Source: JBBDMW01 sp040878005 | Lineage (GTDB): Bacteria > Chloroflexota > Dehalococcoidia > Lucifugimonadales > Lucifugimonadaceae | DNA length: 59,761 nt | Assembly: GCA_040878005.1 (NCBI GenBank) | Contig: JBBDMW010000053.1 | Location: forward strand, 1-59,761 | Direction: 5' to 3' | Shown here: in pieces, positions 8,518 to 18,153 of the stretch | How the letters are laid out: each line of letters opens with the position of its first letter | How positions within the stretch are numbered: position 1 is the stretch's first letter | Made by a program: the position numbers and the translations under genes | The notes under the pieces: generated by a model | What the model saw: only the letters and a program-made list of their open reading frames with translations | Database searches by the model: none | Told to the model about the DNA's origin: nothing

Positions 8518-8799
8518 GTGGCGGGCGACGAAGGGTTCAGCGGCTCGGTGTCCGGCCGAGTGCAGGGTGTGGGGTTCCGGTACTTCGTGGCGGAGACGGC
8601 GAAGTCGCTGGGTTTGTCAGGCTACGTGCGGAACCTGCCCGATGGCCGTGTTGAAGTGGCCGCACGCGGCCGGCGTGAGGAACTGGAGCGGCTGGCGGCT
8701 GCGCTGAGGAAGGGGCCGCCCGGCGCGCTGGTGCAGGACGTTCAACTGGACTGGGACGCCCCGGTGGCCGAGGCGGACGGCTTCGAAGTGCGGTTCTGA
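8518..8799 (+). CDS. acyP: Acylphosphatase
   Basis: Small cytoplasmic enzyme hydrolysing acyl phosphates such as carbamoyl phosphate and 1,3-bisphosphoglycerate. The family signature GRVQGVGFRYF, with the catalytic Arg, lies near residue 13; the catalytic Asn is in GYVRNLPDGRVEV. 93 aa from GTG at 8518, the usual size, with GGAAAG seven bases upstream. The GTG lies one base after the ctaG stop, so the two are probably cotranslated. An ATG at 8500 would overlap ctaG and lacks a sensibly placed ribosome binding site. The functional link to the oxidase genes is not evident. Confidence 0.92.
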   Translation: MAGDEGFSGSVSGRVQGVGFRYFVAETAKSLGLSGYVRNLPDGRVEVAARGRREELERLAAALRKGPPGALVQDVQLDWDAPVAEADGFEVRF

Positions 8800-8804
8800 G
8801 CCGC

Positions 8805-9269
8805 CTACTTCTTCCTGGTTCCGCGCACGATGAAGTACTCGTTCTGCTGGTCCAGCATCCGCCGCAGCACTTCGTCGGACAGGTTCTTCAGGTAGATCAC
8901 ACTTGCCCAGGCCGCGGTGAGGCCAGACTGCAACTCCTGGAGGGTCATTGGCTTGTTGCCGTTGGCCAGCAGTAGACGGAATACTGCTTCCGTGATGGGC
9001 GTGCCAGGCAGGAGGAAGTCCGGCTCCCTGGAACACTCTGTCGAGATGACCTTCAGGTATTCCGTTGAGGACCCGAGGTTGACGGGCGGCTTGCGGTCCT
9101 GTCCTTCGCAGACCTGGCAGTGGCCGCGCCAGCACAGGCGCGAGTACAGCGCGTATGGGAATGACCTGCCGGAGGCCTCGAATGCCTTTACGTCAATGAC
9201 GTAAACGGGCTGCTCTTCGGGCTCTTCAGTTGAAGTGTCCTGAGCGAAGTTACTGGACTCTCTTGCCAT
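8805..9269 (-). CDS. Uncharacterised Cys-containing protein
   Basis: I do not recognise the family. 154 aa: an acidic N-terminal tail (about 20 residues), then a first domain with CWRGHCQVC (Cys-x4-Cys-x2-Cys, near residue 46) and a lone Cys near residue 78, and a helical second half (residues about 90-145) that could be a winged-helix-like fold. The Cys cluster suggests metal or iron-sulfur binding, but no known motif matches. It has normal codon use for the window, converges on acyP with five bases between stops, and lies 56 bp downstream of moeA on the same strand, so it may be cotranscribed with moeA. Confidence 0.7.
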   Translation of the reverse strand: MARESSNFAQDTSTEEPEEQPVYVIDVKAFEASGRSFPYALYSRLCWRGHCQVCEGQDRKPPVNLGSSTEYLKVISTECSREPDFLLPGTPITEAVFRLLLANGNKPMTLQELQSGLTAAWASVIYLKNLSDEVLRRMLDQQNEYFIVRGTRKK

Positions 9270-9325
9270 AGCTCGTCACCGTTTCCTGATCTGGGCGCTG
9301 CCAAATTGTCCTGAATGGATATTGC

Positions 9326-10672
9326 TTAGTTTCCGCCGCCGGGCAGCGAAACGTCATCCGGCCAGTCGAGCATTTCGACTGTCGCGGTCTCACCGGGCTT
9401 CATGCTGGCGATGTCGTGGGGACAAATGGCGAGCCCGTTCGCCGCCGCCATTGAGGTCAGTACGCCTGAACTCTGGTTTCCCGTGGTCCTGGCATGGTAA
9501 ACGCCTTCACCATCCAGGTACACCACTACGCGGGCGTAGACCCGCCTGCCGTCGTGATTATAAATGGGATCGTCCAGGACAGCCTGGATAGACGGCCTGG
9601 GCTGGAACTTCCTGCCCATCATGAGGTTGATGGCAGGACGGCCGAATTGCTCGAATGCGACCATGGCGCTGACCGGGTTGCCCGGCAGGCCGAGGTGTGG
9701 GACCTTGCGCCCGCCCGGCGCGTCCAGCGTGCCAAATGCCAGCGGCTTGGCGGGGCGCATGCGCACTGACCAGAGGGCTATCTTCCCACGCTGGGCCAAG
9801 ACGTCCTTCACCACGTCGTAGTCGCCCTTCGATACGCCTGCGGAGGTGACGACCATGTCTGCGTCGAGCGCTTTCTCCAGAGCGGAGGTGAGCGATTCGA
9901 CGGTGTCACGGGCGATGCCGATGATGTTCGGAATGCCGCCGTACTTCTTGACCTCCGCCGCGGTGGTGTAGGCATTGGAGTTGTATATCTTGCCGGGCTG
10001 GTGTGGCTCTCCGGGCTCCAGCAACTCGTCGCCGGTGGAGATTATGGCCACTGTGGGCCGGCGGATGACATGCACGGATTGGAGGCCGAGCGATGCCGCG
10101 ACGCCTATTTCGCCGGGGCGCATGACCGTTCCCTTCTTGAGAACCAGCTCGCCCCTGTGGACGTCTTCGCCGGCGGGGCGGACGTTGTCGCCCGGCTCAA
10201 CCCGCAGCTTCAGGCCGATCATGTCTGCCATGTCGTCGCTCGACCTTCGTTGAGCCTCGTCTGTGTCCTCAAACGGAACTACGGAATCGGCGCCTTCTGG
10301 CAAGGGAGCACCTGTCATGATCCTGACCGCAGTGTTGGGTGCGATTGGGCTGGCCGGAAGCTCTCCGGCTGCCACAGAGCCTGATACGGGGAGCGTGACG
10401 GCAGCCGACTCCGAGGCTTCCTGCAGGTCAGCAGACCTGACGGCGTACCCGTCCATGGCTGAGTTGGCGAGCGGCGGGATGTCAAAGGTTGCGTGGAGGT
10501 CTTCTGCAAGGACCTGGCCGAGGGTGTCCAGCAACGGGGTGTCCGCTGGCGGCAGGGTGCTGAAGTACGACAGGATGCGCTCGCGCGCCTCTTCAACACT
10601 GAGCATCTCAGCGTCGTAGTGGTGCCTGTGCGGCCTTTCCCTGGCTGTCTCGTTCCGTGCGGGCTGTGCCAT
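9326..10672 (-). CDS. moeA: Molybdopterin molybdenumtransferase MoeA
   Basis: Inserts molybdate into adenylated molybdopterin, the last step of molybdenum cofactor synthesis. Domain order is the usual one: N-terminal domains with PPLANSAMDGYAV near residue 63, the MoCF-binding domain with TGDELLEPG and SAGVSKGDYDVVKDVL, PGNPVSAMVAFEQF, and the C-terminal beta domain. 448 aa, a little over the typical 410. The ATG at 10672 has GGGGAG five bases upstream, so I keep it, although homology proper begins about 22 residues later at MLSVEEAR. With moaA it shows that this organism makes molybdoenzymes; none is encoded in the window. Confidence 0.95.
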   Translation of the reverse strand: MAQPARNETARERPHRHHYDAEMLSVEEARERILSYFSTLPPADTPLLDTLGQVLAEDLHATFDIPPLANSAMDGYAVRSADLQEASESAAVTLPVSGSVAAGELPASPIAPNTAVRIMTGAPLPEGADSVVPFEDTDEAQRRSSDDMADMIGLKLRVEPGDNVRPAGEDVHRGELVLKKGTVMRPGEIGVAASLGLQSVHVIRRPTVAIISTGDELLEPGEPHQPGKIYNSNAYTTAAEVKKYGGIPNIIGIARDTVESLTSALEKALDADMVVTSAGVSKGDYDVVKDVLAQRGKIALWSVRMRPAKPLAFGTLDAPGGRKVPHLGLPGNPVSAMVAFEQFGRPAINLMMGRKFQPRPSIQAVLDDPIYNHDGRRVYARVVVYLDGEGVYHARTTGNQSSGVLTSMAAANGLAICPHDIASMKPGETATVEMLDWPDDVSLPGGGN

Positions 10673-10775
10673 CCGGTCTCCCCTGGATCGTGGCTAAACG
10701 TTGATTGTAATGGGTGACTGTGACGACGGAGTTACCCGGGCCGTTGTTAAGAAGCAGCCTGCGTGGGAAGTACAG

Positions 10776-13700
10776 CTAGTCGCCTGCGGCCTCTGTTGAT
10801 TGCATCATGGCCAGCATTCGCTCGCGGAACGTCTGGATCTGTTCGAGAACCGCCGCAAGCTCTTCCAGCCAGTCGTCTTCGTCACGGTCGATGTCCACGC
10901 GGATCTGCATGTGGCCGACGCTGACGCCGCGGCCCAACATCTTTTGCAGCGGCCCGCGTGCTCCGCCTGTTGGCTCCCTGAGGGACAGGGTAGCGCGGTT
11001 CTCAGTGGTCATCACCGAGTCCACGTTTGTCTCCTCCGCCAGGATGCGGACTTTAGCAGTGTGGATCAGCAGGTCGACGTGTTTTGGCACGGGGCCGAAG
11101 CGGTCCCACAGTTCTTCCCGCAGGTCCGATAGCTCTTCCAGCGAGTGAATCCACGCCAGCCGCTGATAGATGCTGAGGCGCTGAGCCAGGTCCTCTATGT
11201 AGCTGTCCGGTATGCGGGCGTCTACCCCCAGGTCAACACGGACTGTGGAGAAGTCGGGTGTGCTTTCGTGCCGTCCGTTTTTCTTGTCAGCGCCCTTTTT
11301 AAGGGCCTCGACGGTTTCTGCCAGGATCTTTGTGTACAGGTCGAAGCCCACGGCTGCGATCTGGCCGCTTTGCTCAGCGCCGAGGATGTTGCCCATGCCT
11401 CGTATTTCAAGGTCGCGCATGGCGATCTGGAAGCCTGCGCCAAGCTCGGTGGCGGCGAGGATGGTGTTTAGGCGCTGCTCGGCTGCTTCGGTGAGCTGCT
11501 TGCCGCGTGGCACGATCATGTACGCATACGCACGGTTGGTGCCGCGGCCAATGCGGCCGCGGAGCTGGTAGAGCTGGGACAGCCCGAACATGTCAGCGCG
11601 GTTGACGATTAGGGTGTTTGCGTTGGGCAGGTCTATGCCGGACTCGATGATGGTGGTGCATACAAGGACATCGAATCTGCGGGCGGTGAATTCCGCCATG
11701 ACATCTTCAAGCTCGTCTTCTGCCATCTGGCCGTGGCCTATGCGTATCTCGGCCTCTGGAACCAGTTCCTGAAGCTTTGAGGCTATGTGCTCGATGTTTT
11801 TCACGCGGTTGTGCAAGAAGAAGACCTGCCCGCCGCGGTCCAACTCGCGCAGGATGGCCTCACGCACCAGTTCGTCGCTCTCCTCAGAAACGTAGGTCTT
11901 GATGGGCAGGCGCTCCTCGGGCGGCGTCTCGATGGTGCTCATGTCCCGCACACCGGCAAGCGACATGTGCAGAGTGCGCGGGATTGGCGTGGCGCTGAGG
12001 GTGAGCACGTCCACCTGTGTGCGCAGGCGCTTGAGGCGTTCCTTGTGCGTCACGCCGAACTTGTGCTCCTCGTCGATGATTACGAGACCGAGGTTCTTGA
12101 ACCGGACGTCCTTCTGGAGCATTCGGTGCGTGCCGATGAGGATGTCCACCTCTCCCGAATCAAGTCCCTTGATGACCGACTTCTGCTCGGCGTCGCTGCG
12201 GAACCTGGAGAGCATCTCAACCTTGGCGGGAAATGGCTGGAGGCGCTCGGAGAAAGTCGTGAAGTGTTGCTGAGCCAGGACAGTGGTTGGCACAAGGATT
12301 GCCGCCTGCCTGCCAGACTGGACGACCTTGAAGGCGGCGCGCAGGGCGATCTCCGTCTTGCCATAGCCAACGTCGCCGCACACTAGCCGGTCCATCGGGC
12401 GCGTTGACTCCAGGTCCGACTTGACTGCTGCCAGCGTGGTGAGCTGGTCATCTGTCTCTTCGTAAGGGAAGCTGGCTTCCAGCGAGTCCTGCCACGGGGT
12501 GTCCGGGCCGGTGGACGCACCTTCTGCGACCTCACGTGCCGCGTAGAGGGCGATCAGTTCGCCCGCAAGCTGTTCAGTTGCCCGCTTCGCCCGGGCCTTC
12601 GCCCGGCTCCACTCCTGGGTGCCAAGGCGTGTGAGCCTCGGCTGGGTGTCTCCTGAGCCGTGGTAGAACTGGATACGGTCCAGGTGTTCAGTCGGCACGT
12701 ACAGCTTGTCATCTTCGGCATACTCCAGCACCAGGAACTCGCGGCCGTCATCGCCCAGCACGGTGGTCCCTGCGAACCGGCCGATGCCGTGCTCCACGTG
12801 AACGACGTAAGTGCCGGGCTTGAGCTGCTCAAGCGCAGGTCCGTGCCGTACGGGCCGCCTGCGGACGCGTCGGCGCTCCTTCTGGATGCCGAACACTTCG
12901 TTGTCAGTGAGCAGCACAAGCGGATAGAAGTCACGCGTGGCGAGGGCGAATCCGTCACGCAGGTGACCCTGTGCCAGGAACACGTCGCCTGGCTCCGGCG
13001 TGTCCGTCACTGCGTCAGCAAGGACGGCGGAGAGGCCCGTTTCCTGCGACATCTCGTGCAGGCGCCTTGAGTGGTTGGACATCACCACTATCCGGCTGCG
13101 CTCATGGCTGCGCTTGGCGATCAACTCCATGGAGCGCTCGGCGCTTGTGGCTGTGATTGGCGCAGGCTCGAACGGGAGCCGCAACGCTCCGCCGGGGAGG
13201 TCCGAGTCCACGCCCCACGGCGAGAGGGTGAGCCGCCGCTGGCGGTTGTTTATGGCGTCTGCGATGAACCCCCACTCGATGTGGGGCTGCGGGAAGTGCG
13301 GCGGAACGTCACCACGGCTTTCCTTTGCCCTTCGCAACTGTGCCATGCGCTTGTCCACGTTGCGGGAAGACTCCTCAACTGCGCTCGGGCGCAGGAGCAT
13401 GGTCAGGCTTTCGGGAGGGAGGTAGTCAAATATGGTTCCGAAGTTGAAGAAACCGGCATAGAAGGATATTTCGTCAGGCAACTCGCCGTTGAACGCACGG
13501 TTCAACTCAGACGGGATGCGGGTCTGCGCATCCTCTGAGGCGCCAGTGAGATCCATGCCCCTGACCAGAGCCGATGCCCGGTCTATGTCTGCCAGGTCGG
13601 GCAGGGACTCCAGCGCCGGGGTGATGGTGACGGAGTCGGTCCTGTCGAGCGAGCGCTGCGTGCCGGGATCGAACAGGCGGATGCTCTCAACTTCGTCATC

Positions 13701-14306
13701 GAAGAACTCGATGCGCGCCGGGAGGTCCGACGATACGGGAAACAGATCGAGTATCCCGCCGCGCCGGCTTGCAGAACCGGGGACTTCTACCGTTGCCTCA
13801 ACCTCGTACCCCATGCGGGTCCAGCGCCGCACTAGCTCATTGAGGTTGAACCTGTCGCCAACCCGCACCACGTGCCGTGAGCGGTCGAAGGCCTGGCGCT
13901 CAATGGTGGCCTGGGCCGCTGCCTGTATGGACGATACGACGAGTGCTGGGCGTGGCGAGTCGTTGTCTACGAGCGCCGCCATGCTTCGCAGCCGCTGGTG
14001 AGTGCTTCCGAGGTCAGGGATGTACCGCTCGAACGGGATGTTCTCGGTTTCCACGAACTGGAATACCGGGGCATCTTCACCCAGCCAGGTCACAAGCTGG
14101 TCAGTGAGCCGGCGTGCCGATTCCGGGCTTGGCGTCAGCACGAAGACGGGCGCGCCAAACTCGTGCCAGGCAGTCGCCACCAGGTATGCGGTGGCGGGAT
14201 CTGGCACGATAGCTGCGGCTTCTGCGCGTGGCTCGCGAAGGTCGCCTATCAACTCCTCGAACTGCTCGGTTTTCGCGAGCAGCGGGAGCAAGCCTTTCAA
14301 GGACAT
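10776..14306 (-). CDS. mfd: Transcription-repair coupling factor Mfd
   Basis: DNA translocase that removes RNA polymerase stalled at lesions and recruits UvrA. 1176 aa, the normal size. In order: UvrB-like N-terminal domains with VEVPGSASRRGGILDLFP near residue 174; the RNA-polymerase interaction domain with GTYVVHVEHGIGRF near residue 500; a RecG-like superfamily 2 motor with GDVGYGKTEIALRAAF (Walker A), IDEEHKFGV (Walker B), LSATPIPRTLHMS and the later QLRGRIGRG; and the C-terminal TRCF domain. Start ATG at 14306 has no clear ribosome binding site. Its 5' side faces proB across about 120-150 bp containing two small GC-rich hairpins. Confidence 0.97.
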   Translation of the reverse strand: MSLKGLLPLLAKTEQFEELIGDLREPRAEAAAIVPDPATAYLVATAWHEFGAPVFVLTPSPESARRLTDQLVTWLGEDAPVFQFVETENIPFERYIPDLGSTHQRLRSMAALVDNDSPRPALVVSSIQAAAQATIERQAFDRSRHVVRVGDRFNLNELVRRWTRMGYEVEATVEVPGSASRRGGILDLFPVSSDLPARIEFFDDEVESIRLFDPGTQRSLDRTDSVTITPALESLPDLADIDRASALVRGMDLTGASEDAQTRIPSELNRAFNGELPDEISFYAGFFNFGTIFDYLPPESLTMLLRPSAVEESSRNVDKRMAQLRRAKESRGDVPPHFPQPHIEWGFIADAINNRQRRLTLSPWGVDSDLPGGALRLPFEPAPITATSAERSMELIAKRSHERSRIVVMSNHSRRLHEMSQETGLSAVLADAVTDTPEPGDVFLAQGHLRDGFALATRDFYPLVLLTDNEVFGIQKERRRVRRRPVRHGPALEQLKPGTYVVHVEHGIGRFAGTTVLGDDGREFLVLEYAEDDKLYVPTEHLDRIQFYHGSGDTQPRLTRLGTQEWSRAKARAKRATEQLAGELIALYAAREVAEGASTGPDTPWQDSLEASFPYEETDDQLTTLAAVKSDLESTRPMDRLVCGDVGYGKTEIALRAAFKVVQSGRQAAILVPTTVLAQQHFTTFSERLQPFPAKVEMLSRFRSDAEQKSVIKGLDSGEVDILIGTHRMLQKDVRFKNLGLVIIDEEHKFGVTHKERLKRLRTQVDVLTLSATPIPRTLHMSLAGVRDMSTIETPPEERLPIKTYVSEESDELVREAILRELDRGGQVFFLHNRVKNIEHIASKLQELVPEAEIRIGHGQMAEDELEDVMAEFTARRFDVLVCTTIIESGIDLPNANTLIVNRADMFGLSQLYQLRGRIGRGTNRAYAYMIVPRGKQLTEAAEQRLNTILAATELGAGFQIAMRDLEIRGMGNILGAEQSGQIAAVGFDLYTKILAETVEALKKGADKKNGRHESTPDFSTVRVDLGVDARIPDSYIEDLAQRLSIYQRLAWIHSLEELSDLREELWDRFGPVPKHVDLLIHTAKVRILAEETNVDSVMTTENRATLSLREPTGGARGPLQKMLGRGVSVGHMQIRVDIDRDEDDWLEELAAVLEQIQTFRERMLAMMQSTEAAGD

Positions 14307-14318
14307 CCGTTAATGGGT

Positions 14319-14379
14319 CCGGGGAATCTCGCCCCGGCAAAATCGCACGTGGAAAGGCCAGGAAGAGTGCTCCCTGGCC
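14319..14379. other. Two small hairpins in the mfd/proB divergent spacer
   Basis: CCGGGG and CCCCGG (about 14319-14336) and the perfect 7-bp inverted repeat GGCCAGG/CCTGGCC (14356-14362 and 14373-14379) lie immediately upstream of mfd, in what would be its 5' leader. Neither is followed by a T-tract. They may be leader structure or an operator. Confidence 0.35.
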
Positions 14380-14418
14380 AGACTTCAATCGTAGCACGAT
14401 GCGCCCGTTGCTGGCGCT

Positions 14419-14424
14419 TATAAT
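14419..14424 (+). promoter_or_regulatory. Possible -10 box of proB
   Basis: An exact TATAAT lies at 14419-14424 on the plus strand, but I find no good -35 element 16-18 bases upstream. If used, transcription would start near 14431, making the first in-frame ATG (14428) unusable and favouring the ATG at 14458 or a later start. Confidence 0.35.
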
Positions 14425-14457
14425 CGAATGCCTGCCAGTCAGCGCTGTCGTCAGGGC

Positions 14458-15681
14458 ATGGTGGCAGCGCTTGCCAGGATCAAATACCGGACCCAGGACC
14501 AGTTGGCCTCAACAAACAGTCATACGAACAACCACGCGCGCCATACGGCACGGCGGCCGCAGCGCGTCGTGATCAAGCTGGGCACGCAACTGCTTACGGG
14601 CGGCCGTGATTCCCTGGACGAATCCACCGTTGCGAAGCTGGTGGCACAGGTGGCCGAGGTCCGCAAGGGCGGCGTGGAAGTACTGGTGGTTACCTCAGGC
14701 GCGGTGGCAGCGGGGAGAAACGCACTTGCCGGGAGCAAGTCAGCGAAACGGGTACAGCCGCGCACAGTGGCGTACCGGCAGGCGTTGGCCGCGCTGGGTC
14801 AGACGCAGCTCATGCTGACATATGAGCGGTTGTTTGGGGAACAGGGCATAGAAGTGGCGCAGGCCCTGATATCCCGCGATGACCTGCAGAGCCGACTGGG
14901 CTACCTGAACATCCGCAACACGCTCGAGACCCTGTTGGAGATCGGCGCTGTGCCGGTCATCAATGAGAATGATGTAGTGGCAGTGGAGGAACTGGAGGGG
15001 GAGGTATACGGCGATAACGACCGCCTCTCAGCCATGGTTGCCAACGCTGTTGATGCCGACCTGCTGATACTGCTGGGCGACATGGAGGGCCTGTTCACGG
15101 CCGATCCGCACATAGACCCCGAGGCGCTGGTCATCCCATTGGTGGAGGAGATTACGCCCCAAATTGAGGCCATAGCAGGCGAAACGCACGATGGCAGGGG
15201 GCGCGGCGGGATGGCCAGCAAGCTGGCGGCGGCGAGGCTGGCGACCTCGTCAGGCACGGAAGTCGTGATTGCGTCAGGGCGCACAAAGAACGTTATCCGG
15301 CTCCTGTGTGAAGGGCAGGAACTGGGCACGCGCTTCAAGACAAGGGTTTCGCGGGTGGAGAGCCGCAAGCGATGGATGCTCACCGGGCTTAGCGAGCACC
15401 GTGGTGGGGTGTCCGTGGACAGCGGTGCGGTGCGCGCCCTGAAGGAACAGGGCCACAGCCTGCTGCCGGCGGGAATCGTGGCTGTGGATGGCGTGTTCAA
15501 CCGGGGCGATATCATTGCCATAAGGTCCCCGCGTGGAGAGGTTGTCGCATGGGGCCTCGCAAACTATGCATCGCTGGATGTCGAGACAATCAAGGGCAGG
15601 AATTCCAGGGAAGTGCCTGCATTGCTGGGCCACGACTACGGCCACGAAGTGGTTCACCGGAACAACATGACGCTTGCCTAG
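14458..15681 (+). CDS. proB: Glutamate 5-kinase ProB
   Basis: Phosphorylates glutamate to gamma-glutamyl phosphate, the first and feedback-regulated step of proline synthesis. The amino-acid kinase domain starts at QRVVIKLGTQL, with VTSGAVAAG, PVINENDVVAVEEL, FGDND-type GDNDRLSAMVA and GRGGMASKLAAARLA; a C-terminal PUA domain follows (from about residue 305). The start is uncertain: ATG 14428 would precede the likely transcription start; ATG 14458 gives 407 aa with about 34 extra residues before the kinase; a TTG at 14503 with AGGA upstream would be closest to the family. proA follows after 39 bp. Confidence 0.93.
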   Translation: MVAALARIKYRTQDQLASTNSHTNNHARHTARRPQRVVIKLGTQLLTGGRDSLDESTVAKLVAQVAEVRKGGVEVLVVTSGAVAAGRNALAGSKSAKRVQPRTVAYRQALAALGQTQLMLTYERLFGEQGIEVAQALISRDDLQSRLGYLNIRNTLETLLEIGAVPVINENDVVAVEELEGEVYGDNDRLSAMVANAVDADLLILLGDMEGLFTADPHIDPEALVIPLVEEITPQIEAIAGETHDGRGRGGMASKLAAARLATSSGTEVVIASGRTKNVIRLLCEGQELGTRFKTRVSRVESRKRWMLTGLSEHRGGVSVDSGAVRALKEQGHSLLPAGIVAVDGVFNRGDIIAIRSPRGEVVAWGLANYASLDVETIKGRNSREVPALLGHDYGHEVVHRNNMTLA

Positions 15682-15720
15682 GCGTATGCAGCGGATCAGC
15701 AGGTTACAGAGCAGATCATT

Positions 15721-17031
15721 ATGACCATGACAGAATCGGCCACACTCAAGGACCAGGCCCGGGCAGCCAGGGCCGCGTCACGCAGGCTGGCGGCTGCGAC
15801 TACAGATTCCCGTAATGCAGCGTTGCTGGCACTGGCCGATGCCCTTCAAGAACGCCAGGCTGAGATCATCGAGGTTAATCAGCAGGACCTTGCCGCCGCT
15901 GAGGAGGCTGGAATGGGGCTGCACCTCACTGAGCGCATGACCCTGAACCCGGAGCGGGTCGCTGGCATGGCGGAGGCCGCCCGTGTCATTGCGGCACTGC
16001 CAGATCCTGTTGGCGAGGTCCTGGAGCAGAAGACGCTGGCCAACGGCCTGAAGGTGGAGCGCATCAGGGTTCCGCTGGGCGTCATTGGCGTCATATACGA
16101 GAGCCGCCCGAACGTCACCATAGACATAGCGGCGCTCTGTCTGAAATCAGGCAACGCCGTCATACTGCGCGGCGGCAAGGAGGCGTTCCGCACCAATGCT
16201 CTACTGGCGGAAATTGTGCGAGTGAGCATTGAGCAGGCGGGCCTGCCCGGCGGCGCTGTACAGTTCGTCAATTCCACGGACCGTGCGCTGGTGGGCGAGA
16301 TGCTCCAGATGAAGGACGACATCGACCTCATGATCCCCCGGGGCAGCGCCGAACTGGTTCACATGGTGGCGGAAGATGCCACTATGCCAGCCATTACCGG
16401 CGGCGTGGGCGTATGCCACACCTATGTCGATTCGGCGGCGGACGTTGGCAAGGCCGTGGATATTGTGCTGAACGCGAAGACGCAGCGGCCCACTGTGTGC
16501 AATGCGCTGGATACGGTGCTGGTCCATGCAGGCATTGCCGTTGACTTTCTGCCTCGTATGGCGAAGGCCATGCGAGACGCTGGTGTGGAGATGCGGTGCG
16601 ACAGGCGCGCTTTGAGCGTGATCGGCCCAACCGGCAGCCAACCCATCGGCGAAGGCCAGGGGTCTGCCGCTCCACGTATCACTGCGGCTGCGCCTGAGGA
16701 CTTCGGGCAGGAGTTTCTCTCGCTCGTAGCTGCCGTGCGGGTTGTCGACTCGCTCGACGAGGCCATGGAGCACATTGTCGAGTATGGCTCCGGCCACTCA
16801 GAGGCGATTGTCACGGAAGACAAGGCTGCCGCCGAGCGGTTCCTCGCAGAGGTGGATGCCGCTGCGGTGTTCCACAACACGTCGACGCGCTTCAACGACG
16901 GTGGCGAGTTTGGCCTTGGCGCAGAAGTGGCGATCAGCACCAATAAGCTGCACGCCCGCGGCCCGATGGGCCTGAGGGAGATCACCAGCTACAAGTGGGT
17001 GGTCCGGGGCGATGGCCAGGTGCGTGAGTGA
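15721..17031 (+). CDS. proA: Gamma-glutamyl phosphate reductase ProA
   Basis: NADPH-dependent reductase converting gamma-glutamyl phosphate to glutamate-5-semialdehyde, which cyclises toward proline. 436 aa, normal size. Aldehyde-dehydrogenase-fold protein with VIYESRPNVTIDIAALCLKSGNA-type cofactor region near residue 123, the catalytic Cys in RPTVCNALDTVLVH near residue 260, and the C-terminal VFHNTSTRFNDGGEFGLGAEVAIST. An ATG two codons downstream (15727) is an equal start. It forms an operon with proB and ends 86 bp before the convergent epimerase gene. Confidence 0.96.
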   Translation: MTMTESATLKDQARAARAASRRLAAATTDSRNAALLALADALQERQAEIIEVNQQDLAAAEEAGMGLHLTERMTLNPERVAGMAEAARVIAALPDPVGEVLEQKTLANGLKVERIRVPLGVIGVIYESRPNVTIDIAALCLKSGNAVILRGGKEAFRTNALLAEIVRVSIEQAGLPGGAVQFVNSTDRALVGEMLQMKDDIDLMIPRGSAELVHMVAEDATMPAITGGVGVCHTYVDSAADVGKAVDIVLNAKTQRPTVCNALDTVLVHAGIAVDFLPRMAKAMRDAGVEMRCDRRALSVIGPTGSQPIGEGQGSAAPRITAAAPEDFGQEFLSLVAAVRVVDSLDEAMEHIVEYGSGHSEAIVTEDKAAAERFLAEVDAAAVFHNTSTRFNDGGEFGLGAEVAISTNKLHARGPMGLREITSYKWVVRGDGQVRE

Positions 17032-17117
17032 TTTGAGAGGCAAGGCTGCCGAGCGCGCCGCTGTCACCGTTGGCAGGTTGTCGTCTGTTACAGCGGGCTT
17101 TCGGTAACTGGGCTTTT

Positions 17118-18119
17118 CTAACGCTTGCTTGAGACCAGGCCGCCCGGAACGGGCTCAGTGGCGCGTCCCTGTTGAGAGAGCTGTTCCCAAATCCACGGGT
17201 ACGTGCGCTGTATGCCTTCCCGGAGCTTGATCTGCGGCTCCCAGCCGATGATCTCACGCAGCAGCGAGTTGTCGCTGTTGCGGCCGCGCACCCCCTGCGG
17301 CTTTGACAGATCGTGCCGCTTCGATATCTGCTTGTCAGCCACGTCTGTCACGGCGTCCACGAGCTGGTTGACCGTGACCATTTCATCGGTGCCGAGGTTG
17401 ATGGGGCGTGTGAATCCCGATTCCATGATCTTTATCAGCCCTTCAACGCAGTCATCCACGTAACAGAAGCTACGGGTCTGCTCGCCGTCGCCCCAGACTT
17501 CTATGGTGGATTCATCGGCCGCCTCGCTCACCTTGCGCATGATGGCGGCGGGGGCTTTCTCCTTGCCGCCTTCGTATGTGCCCAGGGGGCCGTATATGTT
17601 GTGGAAACGTACTATGCGGACGTCCAGGCCGTGGTCTTCGTGGTAGTAGGTGGAGAGTTCCTCGGCAAAGAGCTTCTCCCATCCGTAACCCTTTTCCGGG
17701 TCTGCCGGGACGGCGTCCTGCTCTTTTAGAGGCGTCACGTCCTCTTCGTGCTGCAGGAAGCTGGGGTACACGCATGCTGAGCTTGTGTACAGGTATCGTT
17801 CGACGCCTGCCAGGCGGGCGCCTTCAAGCATGTGGGCATTTATGAGGATGTTGTTGCGGGTGAGGGTGGCATGGTTTGCTGTGATGTAGCCGATGCCACC
17901 CATGTCCGCAGCGAGGTTGTAGACATCATCGATGTCTGCTGTTGCGGTGGCGCAGCTTTCAAAGAAGCGCAGGTCGGCGATCACAAACTCGTCTGCGGTG
18001 CTTGGTTCGTATTCCGGATACTTGATGTCCACGCCGCGCACCCAGTGTCCATCAGCCTTGAGGCGCTTCACGAGGTGATGGCCAATGAATCCGCCAGCGC
18101 CGGTTACCAGGATTTTCAA
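17118..18119 (-). CDS. GDP-mannose 3,5-epimerase-like NAD-dependent epimerase
   Basis: Extended short-chain dehydrogenase acting on a nucleotide sugar. The NAD-binding GAGGFIGHH is at residue 7. The specific resemblance is to GDP-mannose 3',5'-epimerase, which makes GDP-L-galactose/L-gulose: the SSACVYP motif carries the Cys used as acid/base, YGWEKLFAEE has the Tyr-x3-Lys pair, and FHNIYGPLGTYEGG plus KEKAPAAIMRK is the stretch typical of that enzyme. 333 aa. TTG start at 18119 with AGAGGTG upstream. Last gene of the minus-strand polysaccharide locus. Substrate specificity within this subgroup is inference. Confidence 0.85.
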   Translation of the reverse strand: MKILVTGAGGFIGHHLVKRLKADGHWVRGVDIKYPEYEPSTADEFVIADLRFFESCATATADIDDVYNLAADMGGIGYITANHATLTRNNILINAHMLEGARLAGVERYLYTSSACVYPSFLQHEEDVTPLKEQDAVPADPEKGYGWEKLFAEELSTYYHEDHGLDVRIVRFHNIYGPLGTYEGGKEKAPAAIMRKVSEAADESTIEVWGDGEQTRSFCYVDDCVEGLIKIMESGFTRPINLGTDEMVTVNQLVDAVTDVADKQISKRHDLSKPQGVRGRNSDNSLLREIIGWEPQIKLREGIQRTYPWIWEQLSQQGRATEPVPGGLVSSKR

Positions 18120-18153
18120 GTCTTACACCTCTTGTGATGATGGGCGGTGGATG

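Noticed and set aside
17032..17117. Rho-independent terminator between proA and the epimerase gene
   Set aside because: Only a 5-bp stem (GTTAC/GTAAC) with a short T-run further on; too weak to call.
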